Shown: positions 11,822 to 23,692, numbered from the stretch's first letter. The stretch is DNA of 64,000 nt from Pholis gunnellus (GCA_910591455.2 OU342822.1:14190154-14254153), one strand, 5' to 3'. Made by a program: numbers and translations. The notes: generated from the letters alone by a model not told the origin.

Positions 11822-13435
11822 ACACAGCGTCTGAGATTGGCCGACAGCGACATGACGTTATGTAACACAACAAACACAACGGCTGTTGTGAAAACTGAAT
11901 AAGTGGGATAATGGTCATCTAAAGTACATCCTACACAACAAAGTACATCAAACATTCATTTTAACATGCAGATTTGTCTGTTCTGAACTGAGAGTACCAA
12001 AAAAAATAAAAAATGCTGGTACATTTTCAACACTGTCAATTCGAATAGTTATTAAACTATTATATATCAATAATGTATATAGCAGTCTTATTTTGTTTTC
12101 TTTTTTTTAATAGCGCCCTGACATGGTATAGCATGTGGAAAAACAAAATACATTTTACACTTTCATTAAGAAGTTGTGGTTGGAGAAACTCTTGCATCAA
12201 TCAGGTACGTGCTTGTGTTAGATCTCTTAGATACAGAGATCCACCAACTCAACTCAGCTGCCTGCTGCTCTCATGTGAAACTCCCCAGTCATAGCAGAGT
12301 TTAGAGTTTGTCATATAAATAACTAACACATGTCCTCATTGAATATAATGGTACAACCTCACACTCTCTATGTCACACTGACAGGCTGTGTACATGCTCA
12401 AAGCCCCATGACATCTACTAAAAATGTCTGCAAAGCAAGTTTTAAAAAGATTCTGACATTGTAAAAGGAAAGCGTGTTATTTCAGATTGTTTGAATTCAG
12501 ATGTTAGATTTCTATTATTTCAGTTTTAAAAACCATAGTTTTCACTTACAGAACTTACTTTCAACCTTTCAAAGCTTAGTTTTAATGTTATTATTTGAGA
12601 ATCTTATTTTCTAGTTGCAAAGAAATGCGTTTAGTTGAATGGAATAAGGCAAAGTGCAAAGTTTGGATGCAATTCAAATCAACTATCTAAACATATGCCA
12701 AGAACATCATTAGTACATGTCACAGCACAGTTGACTGCATGTGTACTCTTGCCGCAGGCGCTGCTTGTACCTTTTGTGTGCAATCCATGGGTGTGTTTAG
12801 TTGCAGAGCAAGCTGATAACTGGTTTGTTATGTGTACTTTAGCACGACAGCAGTTGGTTTTTTCTCAGGTGCTTCCAGGTGAGCATAAAGGTCTTCCCTT
12901 ATACTGTGGCAGAGGGAATCCTCATGATTTGTATCACAAGCCGAATCCCTAAAATGCAACTTTGACACTTAAGTTAACATTCGGACTTTATTTCTTCAGA
13001 TAAAGTGTTTAACTTAATGACCGCTTTACAATATGTTTTCATGCAGTTATGTTAAAAAGCCCCTAGAAGAAAAGTAGGCCAATAGAACACAGTTTTAGTC
13101 GTGTCAGCATCTTGCTGGTAGTTTTCTGTTGACTAAGCATTTTAAAAAGTTACGAATGGGCCACAATTCACAAAAGTTGCGTTAAGCTTTCCTCTCCTCC
13201 TTTGCATTATAAGGGGTCATTCAGGGAATGACCCTCTTTATCAAACAATAGGCTACAGGCTGGCTATTTAAAAAATATATAATAAAGTAGGGAAATTATA
13301 AACTACTTTTTTGCTTTTGATGACACTTCTATCAAAAGTTTTGATAAAAGTGTTACTGTGTCAAAGGGCATGGGTTTAGGTTACAGCAATTAATGTTTTG
13401 TTTCGCGCGCGCTCGTGTTTTGTTGAACATTCCTG

Positions 13436-13585
13436 GTTGTCACAGCAACACTCCACCCCTTAACGTCAGTGACGTCCTCGTTTTTGCATAGCAACAACGA
13501 TCGTTTGTGTTGTGACGACGGATCACTCCGCAAAGAAAACACAAAACCGGCTCTTCCGCGTCATATTGCAACACGCGGTGACGTT
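13436..13585. promoter_or_regulatory. Putative shared enhancer at the midpoint of the Fos pair: X-box and CREs
   Basis: GTTGTCACAGCAAC at 13436-13449 is close to the symmetric RFX X-box (GTTNCC..GGNAAC). It is followed by AACGTCA (13462-13468), TGACGTCC (13470-13477), GCATAGCAAC (13486-13495, X-box half) and TGACGTTT (13579-13586). The cluster is about 2.1 kb from each Fos TATA box. Such CREB/RFX motif mixtures occur in cAMP- and calcium-responsive enhancers. Function is inferred only from motif content and position. Confidence 0.45.
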
Positions 13586-14886
13586 TGTGGTACCAGGAAA
13601 CGTCGTCAGAGTGAGAGCTCTGTCTGTGTTGTGGCTCTCAGACACCAAACAAGCTACCTGGTGGATTGTTGGAGTATTTTGTTTGACTGGTTGGCAGGAG
13701 CAGCAGCAAGTTTAGAACAATGTTTTTAGTTATTTAGAGGTAGATTAGAGCCAATAAATAAAATATGTGTTACGTTACTTTGGTGAATATAATAATGTAG
13801 GCCTAATTACTGACCATAATAATAATAATCTAAAGAAAATAATAAAATAAGTCAATTAGCTTGTAGCAACACAGATAATGGTTAATTGGATGAGATAGCT
13901 TTTTGAGTTACACACTCTAAATTGCTACCTTATTTATTGTTTTTATTTTATTTTTTATAACGGATTGATTAAAATGAAAAATAAAATCTCTGTGACATTT
14001 CATTTGAGTTCCATTAGGCCTGCTTAGCGTCAGCAGAGGGGTAATTCACAGGAGCAATTATCTATTTGCTTAATTTACATGAACTGATGTCACCGAGTCT
14101 AAAAATAAACTCCGGTCTCTGCACGTTCACGCTCAACTTGCTTTGATGAAAACAAGCCTTTGAGCTGTAGCCTATAGTGAGGGGTGTCTGCAGCTATGCC
14201 CGACCTTTCAACCCTTCCGGTCTTGAGCCGCCGGGCGATTGAATGGGCTCAAGCCGACCACCTAATGATGTGCCGGGAAGTGAGCCCTGAAAGGGGGGCT
14301 GTGCCTGCCGGGAAGCAGACGAGAGCGCATGCCCCTCCGAGCTGGGAAGAGGCCCCCCTCTGTTCGCCAACTATCGCTTTCACTTCAGTGATCTGTCAGG
14401 TCATCTGAAACCTAAATAAAATATCCAGCCTATACAATCCTTAGGACCTGAATTAGACTGTGCGGGAATAACGATTACATAACTGGTGCCAATAAAACGC
14501 ATCAACACCGATCAGATCGGGGTCGAAGTGAAAGAACGGAAATTGCAAAATAAATAAATGCATCCACGAAATGAATCGCATATAAGTAGAGGCCCTACAT
14601 GTTTAACCCTCTGCAATAAACCAATAGATGTTACTATGATTAATAATTGCATTCATGTTCTCATATGACAAGGATGCTATTGTCTTATATATAGCCTGGT
14701 TAAGTGCAGGGGTTTGCTCTCGTCTTCTTGTCCTAAAAGTAGCACAATGACGCTGTCATCAGGTACAATGTGTGACGATCAGGGCATGTTTCACTTTCTT
14801 TTGTGACTGTGAGTGAGTGGGCCACACACACAGCCAACACGTCCGTCTGCGCGCTCTCTCTGTGCACCACAGCGCGCCCCTGTCTC

Positions 14887-14906
14887 ACCGGAAACACCAT
14901 ATATGG
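14887..14906 (+). promoter_or_regulatory. Serum response element of the second Fos gene: ETS site plus CArG box
   Basis: ACCGGAAA (14887-14894, ETS consensus) is followed two bases later by CCATATATGG (14897-14906), a perfect SRF CArG box. An inverted CCAAT motif (GATTGG) follows near 14926. The pair lies about 0.73 kb upstream of the TATA box at 15631. The arrangement reproduces the TCF-SRF logic of the c-fos promoter, with the ETS site on the other flank in genomic terms but on the upstream side of CArG relative to its own gene. Confidence 0.65.
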
Positions 14907-15630
14907 CTCGGTCGGTCCATTCGGCGATTGGCTGCTTTACTACGGCGACAATTCTGTTGCTGGAGCTCTTTTCATATGCAGAGACAGGTGAAGAAGAAAA
15001 AAAGGCAGTGTGATATATGGATGACACTTCTTTTTAACAGCTCATACATAATCAGCCGGTGTGCTGGAAGCTGTGTGCATTAATTAAATCATGCTGGGAT
15101 TCACAATATTGGTCTAAATGATGTGATGGGGCAGCAGTTTTATTGTAGTACATCAGTGTTCCAATTATGGATAATCGGAGGGGACATAGACCGACTGTAT
15201 TTAAGAACTGTATTTTAATATATTGCATTGTCATCACCTCTTTCCTCCTGCAAGAACATTCTGTTTCCTTGACTGCGCCAAAAATAATTAGGATATGTCT
15301 CGTGAACATATGTGGACGTATAGGGAACATAATGTATATATGATGCAGATGCTGCATACATGAAATGACGTAGCTGAGTTCATTCATGACGATGGGCACC
15401 TCAAGCAGGCGGGGGTGTCACTTAAAATAGGCTATGCTTGATATGTTTCGATATGCGAGTTAATAGAACAAGTAAAGTTGAAATGGTTCCGAATATTCTT
15501 GTTCAAACATTCCACGGATGTATAAGTTGAATTAAAAAACATCCGCCCCCTTTTTCCCCCCTCTTGCCTCTCCCTCTGTGCGATGGTTCGGTCTCACCAA
15601 ACAGATTTCATTCATAAAATTCCAGCTCAC

Positions 15631-15638
15631 TATAAAAG
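15631..15638 (+). promoter_or_regulatory. TATA box of the second Fos gene
   Basis: TATAAAAG at 15631-15638 is about 150 bp upstream of the ATG at 15783. Transcription would begin near 15660. A pyrimidine-rich tract ending TTTATGCAG at 15756-15764 resembles a 3' splice site, so a longer 5' UTR with a spliced leader cannot be excluded. Confidence 0.65.
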
Positions 15639-15782
15639 GAGGGCCTCTCCACTATATCTGCACAGTTACCATTTATGAACCCGGCAAATGGAATATAAGT
15701 AGTGGTTTAGGTGTGAGTTTTTCTACTTTAGGTTTGATAGACTGTTCTATCTTTTTTTTATGCAGTGATTTTAGACGAGAAC

Positions 15783-18244
15783 ATGCATCCAGACTCCAGC
15801 ACTGAGTTCGACTCATCGTCCAGCTGTAGCACAGCATCGCCTGGCGGGGACACCCCTGGGTGCAGCCAGCATCCTCCTGACTCGCTTTCATCATCAGTGG
15901 ACAGCACCAAGGTAGAAGCGGATCTGATCATCCCAAAAATAATCCCTCATATTGCAGGATCATGGATCATGGATTCACGCATAAAGCTAATAATATAGGT
16001 CGGAAAAGGCGACTATGGAAAAAGATGTTCACACATACCCGAGAACATCTCACAGACATCATTTCCTTTAACAGGAATACTGTCCAGTGCTGGGAATGAT
16101 TACAAACACATAGGCAATCTCTATAGGCGCCATGCAGCTATAGATAATCCGCAAAAACAGCGCAATGTTCAGTGTTATTTCAGAGATATTGTTTGTCATA
16201 TACCTTAACACAGACCTGTCTTGGTCGTGACCTTTCATTTTAGAGTGATGATGATGACAACGAGTGATTAGGACGTGATGATGAGGAATGCATCTGATTT
16301 TGATAGATTCGTAGACTGTATTGATTTGGTATTTTTTTATTTTTTGGCATTCCTCAGCCAAATGATTGATGTACCATTTAAGCACATCTAAAAGGTCAGC
16401 CACGAACGTGGTTTGTCACTAATCAGATATGCATATCTCTGTAATGTGTTTTTTTTAATTTTTCCAGGATGCTGAGACCAGTGCAGCAGACTCCTTTGTT
16501 CCGACTGTGACTGCGATCTCAACCTCTCCGGATCTAAGGTGGATGGTGCAGCCGACAGTCATCACATCTGTCTCTCCGTCGTCCGGCCGTGCAAAGGCTA
16601 AAACTCGCGGCTCGACCCAGTCGTCTTGCCCGGCAGGTGCAAACAAGGCAAAGCCCTCCAACAGGAAAGGACTGAAAGACAAGGTATGCAAGAAAACAGG
16701 ATGGGGAGGAGGGGGGTGAGGAAATGTCAGTTCAGATATAACGTTACAGGTAGCCAATCAATCAATCCATATCATATTCCTCACCGCGACTCCTTTCCAC
16801 TAAGAGGTTAATATGAAAATGCAGTTATCGCGATATTTTCAACAAGACGCAATTGTTTTTGATGGTTAAAGGAAAATTAACGTAGCGACTATAGTGCAAA
16901 TAAATGACTGCAGGGAGTAGCACATCAGGTGATTTGATTACCTCTAATTGGTGCAGCGAGTAATTACTTTTGGGGTAACGAGCACAGCGCTGTTTATGAA
17001 TGGGAAATTGCATAGAAGTGCGCGTTCACGTGTTCGACTAGACCGTGCCAGTGGTGCAGCATTTTAACGCCTGAACTGGAAGAGAGTCTGCACCGACCAG
17101 ATCAGTATTCCCAGCACACACTGCAAGGACGATTTTTCTTCTTCTTCTTCTTCTGTTGGCAAGTGAAATGGTGCCGGAGAGCCAACTGCTGATATGGCAA
17201 AACTCAGCAGGAAGCGCATTTAAATGGGCTTTTTTTCCCTGATTGATTTTAGCCTTCCAAAGAGGAGGAGGAAAGGAGGAGGATCAGGAGGGAGAGGAAC
17301 AAAATCGCTGCAGCAAAGTGTCGCAACAGACGGAGGGAGCTGATAGACACTCTGCAAGCTGTAAGTATGCTGTTTTACTTAATCATATATCCAAACAGCA
17401 CGTGCTCTTCAGGAGCTGAGGACACTGTATGTCACCAGTCATTACAAATAACAGGAGCACATACACACGGGCAATGTTTTCATGCCTCCCTCATGCCAAG
17501 TCTTTTATCCGATTGTATCCCGCCTCACCTCAGGAAACGGACCAGCTCGAAGACGAGAAGTCTGCCCTCCAGATGGAGATAGCTGACCTGCTGAAGGAGA
17601 AGGAGAGACTGGAGCAGGTCTTAGTCTCCCACAAACCATCCTGCAAACTCCCTGCAAATGACGGTGAGGAGGAGGAGGAGGAGGAGGAGGATAAAGAAGA
17701 TGATGTTAGCACCATGCTGCAGGATCCTCCGGCCTCCCCACAGCTGCTGTCCATCTTAGAGGATGGAAAACCCCTGGAAAGCAACACAGACATCGAAGAA
17801 GCCTCCATTGGTCAGGACATGGACAGTGTCCCTTGCATCCCTGCTGCAGCCATTTTGGGGAACTCCAACATCCTCCTGTGCTCGAGTGCAGAAGAGGAGG
17901 CTCTGGAGGACCTAAAAGGAGATGACCTGGATGACTTGGTGCCCAGCCTAGAGATGGCGGTGACTCCAGAGATGGCTGCATCCGTCCCCGACATAGACCT
18001 GAGCAGCCCCTTCTGCCTCTCAGACTGGGAAACGCTTTACAAGTCTGTGGCAAACGACCTCGAGTCTTTGAGCACACCAGTCATGTCTTCCAGTCCCACT
18101 TGTAGCAATTACCGCACGGTGTTTTCCTTTAATTACTCTGAGATTGATTCCTTGGCTGAGGGCTTTGAGAGCCTCAAAGGCAGCCTTGGTGCGTCTGAGT
18201 TAATGAAAGATAATCTTAACTCTCCAACACTCCTGGCCTTGTGA
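15783..18244 (+). CDS. Second Fos-family bZIP protein, divergent paralogue of c-Fos, 387 aa
   Basis: AP-1 type transcription factor. Exons are 15783-15911, 16468-16683, 17253-17360 and 17534-18244 (129, 216, 108 and 711 nt), with the same four-exon phase-0 layout as c-fos; exon 3 is exactly the same length (108 nt). The start MHPDSSTEFDSSSSCSTASPGGD aligns with the c-Fos N-terminus. FVPTVTAISTSPDLRWMVQP is the conserved N-terminal activation segment. The basic region contains NKIAAAKCRNRRREL (Asn131, Cys138) and the zipper begins ETDQLEDEKSALQ. An acidic Glu run near residue 190 comes from a GAG repeat. SVPDIDLSSPF and the end SPTLLAL are Fos hallmarks. The FxYP-type ERK docking motif has become FNYS and the Ser-rich RSK patch is gone. 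It is clearly not Fra-1, Fra-2 or FosB by position. Zebrafish has fosaa and fosab, but which name applies cannot be settled here, so no symbol is given. Confidence 0.93.
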
Positions 18245-18301
18245 ATGCAAAGAAGTTATGCAACGATACCGTTATTGTATTCTAACCAGCCGGCAAGCTA
18301 T

Positions 18302-18304
<3 letters not shown>

Positions 18305-18332
<28 letters not shown>
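18305..18332. repeat. (CT)n microsatellite in the 3' UTR of the second Fos gene
   Basis: About fourteen uninterrupted CT units start about 60 bases after the stop codon of the second Fos gene. It would be transcribed within the 3' UTR. Confidence 0.9.
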
Positions 18333-18337
<5 letters not shown>

Positions 18338-18827
18338 ACAACGTTTTGTAGTGTGAGTTTTGATGTTGTATAAATCCTAACATCAAAGGTTGTGTACATG
18401 ACATGTTTTCTGTGACTGTAACAGGGTTTGACTTCTTCCATATATTGCGGGTGCGATTCTCTGAGGTGAGACTTTGCCCTGGTAACACAAATGCATGCAA
18501 ATACAAGTCATCTGTATTCCAAGAAGAGGTGGTATCTTGTGTTTTTTAAATGTGATGTGAAGTTAGATCATGCTCAATAGCCTAACGTATGCGTAATACT
18601 GTTGACAAAGTTGTGTTGTAACAAGTGAAAATAGCAGGGTTACTAAAGTGTAGTGTATAGGTGTCACATCTTGCTGTAAGGTGTCCCCTAACATTTCCTT
18701 TCAAGTTTTTCCATATAAAAAATAAAAAAAAGATCATGTCATGTATTTTATCAAGATGTATTTTATGACATAGTTTATTTTTTTACTTATCAAAAATGAT
18801 CAGATGCAGAAATTGTATAACGCTGGA

Positions 18828-18833
18828 AATAAA
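18828..18833 (+). terminator. Polyadenylation signal of the second Fos gene
   Basis: AATAAA at 18828-18833, followed by a T-rich stretch near 18860, about 585 bases after the stop codon. The preceding 18705-18790 is very AU-rich (runs of AT and TTTATT), consistent with an unstable immediate-early transcript. Confidence 0.6.
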
Positions 18834-18904
18834 ATAAGACATCCACAAGCAATGTCTTGCTGTTTTTTTTTTTTATCATTCAGTATTCAGGAACATTCAT
18901 TTGA

Positions 18905-19335
18905 ATAAACATTCTCACCACAGGTTTTTATTAACTGTTCTGGAGCTTTCTATCATCTTCATCAGCAGACGGAGCTCAGCGGAATTAAAGATGTTCAAAT
19001 GTCCTCATTGTCGGAGCATTTTTAATGGCTTCTTGTCGTTGAAGTGTTGGTCTCTTCATTTGCTGAGGAAGATCATGTAATAAGATCGAAAGCTCCAAAC
19101 AGCGGACTAAATGGACCTTGTGGTAAGATGTTTTCTGGACTGTGTTTTCAAAGGTTGACAATTAATTTTGATACTGAGCTTCAGGGACAAGAAGACCTTG
19201 AGTGATTGAGGGAAAAAAGGAAATTTGGTCATCAACTATGAGCAAACTTCAATAAAGATTAGGAGATATGGTCGAAAGCTCCAGAACAGCTACTTAATAG
19301 ACCTCGTGGTTGTTTTCTCAACTGGTATTTCCAAG
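18905..19335. repeat. Cluster of a dispersed repeat in mixed orientation
   Basis: Three related pieces share a core of GAAAGCTCC..AACAGC..ACTTAATGGACCTTGTGGT type. One is inverted at about 18918-18955 (CACCACAGG...CTGTTCTGGAGCTTTC), and two are direct at about 19085-19130 and 19270-19315. This core recurs widely in fish genomes from memory, so this is probably a nested or rearranged non-autonomous element. Borders are approximate and no coding sequence is present. Confidence 0.5.
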
Positions 19336-19744
19336 GTCAAGAAAGAGCTTTGAATGTCTATAAAACCAAAACCAAGTTTATAAACCAACATGGATGAGAG
19401 GAGCTTAAAATAAATAGAAACCTGAACATGACAACCGTTCCATCTCCATCTGCTAATAAAGATGACGCATAATATCCTATGATATCTTTATATACAACTA
19501 ACTCATTTGCTCCAAGAAGAGGGCCAAGAGTGAACTCAGCAATATTACTATTTTCAGCTGAGTCCATAAAGATGTCAGCGAGGCTATTTTTGGATTCAGG
19601 ATTACATAAAGTGCGACCACCGGGGACTGGAACGTGTTTAAAACGAGTGGGAGCTGCAGAAACAGCAGGTTAATTATTTATTCATAGCTCGTTCTCGGCT
19701 CCGCTATTGTCACGGTCAAGGGAATCCGGTTCAGCAGCAGCAGC

Positions 19745-19850
19745 AGCAGCGCGTGCGTGATACGTCAACACGCGGTAGCAGTGTTTCGCATCACTTCCGT
19801 TGACCATGTTTGGGTAATTGCAGTTGTTTTGTTTCCACGGCGACGGGTGT
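19745..19850. promoter_or_regulatory. Putative regulatory cluster 3' of the second Fos gene: CRE-like and X-box motifs
   Basis: TACGTCAA (19761-19768) is followed by GTTTCCACGGCGAC (19831-19844), two mismatches from the symmetric RFX X-box, within a short GC-richer, CpG-containing stretch in otherwise AT-rich DNA. It mirrors the CRE/X-box cluster on the far side of fosab. Enhancer function is inference. Confidence 0.35.
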
Positions 19851-20568
19851 CATATTTCGATGGCCGAGGATGTTACCGGAAAAGCTCGAAGCAGGAGCGA
19901 GCAGCAGTGCTGTTGATCGCAAACAGACCAACACGTTCTCATAAATTACAGAGCGGGGTATCGCGTGCGCGGTGATAAAGTGGTGTAATTAGAAATGTAA
20001 CGGTGCCAAAAGCCTTTTCTCGGAAGAGCAAACGAGGCATTTAATGACCACAGCCTGTTTGGTTTCGGTCCTCACTGCAGCGGTCAGTGGATGCACTTAA
20101 TGCAACCACAATCAGTCCATTTTATTCATGTGCGAATGGCTCAGAGCGCCGTTGCTGTGCGTTTTGCAACATCTGCCATGTTCCCGTATAGTAATGAGAG
20201 TGACAGGAGTGTATGTGAGTAGTGCAGTCTCTCTTTTCCGTCAGTAGGGGGAGCTACGGCGTGAGCACCAAACCACTGAGTTTCTCTTCATTGTATTCAG
20301 CCTGTGTGTGCCTGTGTGTGCGTGTGTGTGTGTGTGCGTGATGTCTGGGTGCCCATCTATTTTAGAGTGATGATGGATGGGCCTGTCAACAGATCTGATG
20401 TTCACTGACTCACACGTTGTCCACTCCACTTGTCCCATCAAACTCTGTGTGTCCAGCAGGGTGATGAACTCCACAGCCTGTTTCAGAGTTGTAAAATATC
20501 ACATAGATCACGTTGTTCACAACCAACCATCAAGCCGCAGCCTGACTGCATGAGATGTGAGCGTGCAC

Positions 20569-20614
20569 GGGTGGGGGTGGGGGTGGGGATGGGGATGGGG
20601 ATGGGGGTGCGGGG
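20569..20614. repeat. G-rich hexamer minisatellite
   Basis: Tandem GGGGTG/GGGGAT hexamers, about seven units. The plus strand has runs of four or five G at regular 6-base spacing, suitable for G-quadruplex formation. No gene is attached. Confidence 0.85.
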
Positions 20615-20647
20615 TTATTCTAAGGTTTGGACTATGGAGAATGTGGC

Positions 20648-20953
20648 AGTGGTGGATGAGGTATTCAGACCTTTTAGTTAAAGTAACACTATCACAATGT
20701 AGAACCTCATACATTCAGAATTGTACACAAGTAAAAGAACAATGCTTAATGTAGAAAAAAGTGAAAGTACTCTGCAGTACTCTGAAATAAATGAATTGCA
20801 TTTCATAAACTGATCATATAGAATGTATTTAGTCATAATTTAGTAACTATGGTTGTTAAGTTAACTTAAATGTAGCAAAATAAAAAAGTGCACTATTTCA
20901 CTCTAAAAGGTAATGGTAACATAGTTTTATAAAATGGAAATACTCGAGTACAG
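20648..20953 (+). mobile_element. Truncated fish MITE (AGTGGTGGA... family)
   Basis: It begins AGTGGTGGATGAGGTATTCAG and continues with fragments such as ACAAGTAAAAG and GTACTCTG. From memory, elements with this AGTGGTGGAAGAAGTATTCAGATC-type start and many TACTTAAGTA words are abundant non-autonomous DNA transposons in fishes. The far terminus is not recognisable, so the copy is truncated or decayed. A copy in the opposite orientation lies at 25395-25893. Confidence 0.55.
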
Positions 20954-23689
20954 TGCGCATGTGTTTGCATTATTGTAGCTGATTTACAGCTCTTGTCAGG
21001 ATTGTGTGGGCGTGTTCTCTCTCACTGTTCTGTTACATTGGTTGCACCTGTGACGGTAGGACAACTTTCACCTTTGTTATTCATTCATGCAGTTTGGCGA
21101 CCTTATGTAATTAAAATCATAACTCCGCCTTCCCCACCTCCACCTCCACCTCCTACCCATGATTATTCCAGGGCACTAGGTCGGACCACACCCATCGTCA
21201 TTTTGATCTACACACCTGCAAAGTGTTGTGTCTGCATCCTGCACGTTTGTGATTCAATTGCGGTGACGAAATCTGTCCTCAGACATATAAACACCTGGCG
21301 AAGTGTTCACATTTTGCCCTGATGACTCAGACACAGACTCACAAGGTGAAAACAATAGGCTGTTAAATATGATGACCTACTCCTGAATCTACACTTATCA
21401 ATATGGACGCACTGCACAACTGTAAGTTCTTAGTTTCCATTTGGTAGAGCTTAGTCTAAGCCTCCATACTTCTTGTTTCGTCATACTGGCAGTCTATGTA
21501 CACATAGCCTATATTCTCGTGTATGTTTTCATGTTTTTTCTACATATAGCACCTTGAACAAACACGAATTGTGCATCGTAAAGCATCGGCTTGCCCTTTC
21601 TAATTGATAAGATGCAAAACATGGAGAAGTTTGCTTACTGCCCTTATGTTTCAGGATAAGATTACTCCCAGCAGTCTGTAATATGTCTCACATTGCCTGG
21701 TTACAGATCCCTATCTTTCTATTATTTGTTGTGTGCTCACTGTTTCCACCTCTGTTATCTCATCCTCGTGTACCTCCTGACCACTTGCTTTCCTGCTTGC
21801 TGTGATATTCCCAAGGAAGTGCTATATTCACAGGAATAAATCACTGTCATACGGGTTTGGGAAGACTGGGTCACCTGACATGACTAACGCTATGAGTGAG
21901 CAACGCTGTAACAGTAAAGATGGTATCCAAACATGAAGCCAAACAATACTGTAATATTCAAACTGTAGAAGGAATATTCAATGATATAATAGAAGGGGAA
22001 AAAAGATCTGATTTGATACTTTATTTAGAAAAAAACATTTTATTTCATGACTATCATACCATTAAATAATTGATATGTACAACTGCAAACAATCTATTTC
22101 TTTGTACCAAATAATGTGTTATTTAAAGACTGTGATGCTATGATACTGGTGAATCCATGTCTGACAGCACAACAATGGGAGCTTTGACTCAAATGGAAAC
22201 GGGAGCTCACAACAGCAGCCTTGTGTTGTGAGAGGGAGATGAAGATGAAGAGGGGGAGGGTTTAAAGTCAACACCAGCACGCAATTGGTGCATTAAGTGA
22301 TTGATTTGATATTGTGAATGGAGTCGATGGGAGTCTGCTACAGCGTCACAAATCAATCCATCAGGAAGGGCGTGTATCTTATCTGTGTATGTGTTTAATG
22401 CACAGGAGTAGCAGCAAGATTTGATGTTCACTGAATAAACTCAGATTTGCTCCTGAACCATTTGGTTGTCAGAAAAAGGGGGAATATCATTCTGTGGTAA
22501 CGCAGCAAATGGCAAACTGCAGGACGTCTGTCCTAGAGTTTTAAATATCCTGCATCTTTACACATTACTAGACATATTTTGACGTGTTCTACAACTGTCT
22601 GAGATTATTTTGAATGAAGAAAAAAGGAAGGAAGGAAGAAAACTCAATGGAGTGGTGGCAAAAATAAAGTTTGTACTGTCTGCAGTGTGGTGGCCGATGA
22701 GTCAGGATTGTGTCTGGAGGTGTCTGGTTTTGTGGGTACTTCCCAAAGATGTGGTATTGGATAATACTACGAAAAAACACTTAAACTTAACATACAGATT
22801 TCAATCAGGGTGAATAAATGAGAAAATATGACTTGTTTACATCCTTTTCAAGTAGCCAACAGAAATGCAAAGTATGAATAAGAAGCTGTTGTTTTAGCAT
22901 CAAATACTATTACAAATACTTGTGGAAATGTCTAAAAATGAATAAATAAAGAGACAGAGAAACATAATGCTTGGTTGTGCAAAAAGCTGTTTCGTTGTTT
23001 TTACCTTGACTTCTGACGCCCGAACAGCAAGAACTCTGCATGAGTTTGGCAAAGCTGCAAAACCACAAGCTGCTCTCCGTCTCCATTCATCATTTGGGCC
23101 GCATGGTGAAAAGTGCACAGGAGGTTATTTGTTAAAGCAAAGACTTTCTGGAAGCTTGGAAAAATAAAAGATGGATCTCGATACATTATGATGAGACATG
23201 ATTCTGAACTTTTAAATACAGCAAACGAACTACATGCTTCAAACACCGAACAAAAACAGCAGTGCGTGATTTCAGTGGATTCTTACACATTCACAACTTG
23301 GTGCTATTGTCGAACAAATTAACATGCTCTGCATATTTTGGCTGCATATCCAGACTGGTATATATATTTCTTTTTTTTTCACAGTGCCATTATCAAAGCT
23401 TATTGTTCTTGGCAGGGACAATTCCCTCTTAAAAGCTTACAGTGCCAAATGTGCCTGCACCATATGTGTTCGTGCACTGAGTGACATCTCGGCTGCCTTC
23501 CTGCAGGCACAGAGGAATCCAGCTGAAAGTCTACACCTGCAAAACGGGAAAACCCCTGAACTGTCTTACAGACGTCCAGGACCTTCCTGTTTATGAAATC
23601 TGTCTGCCTGTTGGCTCAGTTCTGCTTTATTAACCCCAAATGCCTCCCCTGAAAATTTGTCATCTATGTTAGGAGCGACTGTGACGCAC

Positions 23690-23692
<3 letters not shown>

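Larger units (their letters stand above)
11850..15600. other. Shared intergenic region between divergent Fos genes
   Basis: No gene is supported. The two Fos TATA boxes are about 4.1 kb apart and point away from each other. The region holds a CRE/X-box cluster at the midpoint (13436-13585), a CArG/ETS site close to the right-hand gene (14887-14906), an AT-rich interval around 13740-13990, and a near-perfect palindrome at 13324-13352 (arms of about 14 bp around a single base). Short open frames here lack start context, splice partners and homology. Confidence 0.6.

Noticed and set aside
17530..18077. Minus-strand frames of 60-123 codons
   Set aside because: Antisense shadows of the last exon of the second Fos gene; Ser-rich composition reflects the Glu-coding GAG repeat.
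20241..20474. 77-codon minus-strand frame with HTHTHAHTGTH run
   Set aside because: Translation of a GT microsatellite; no gene evidence.
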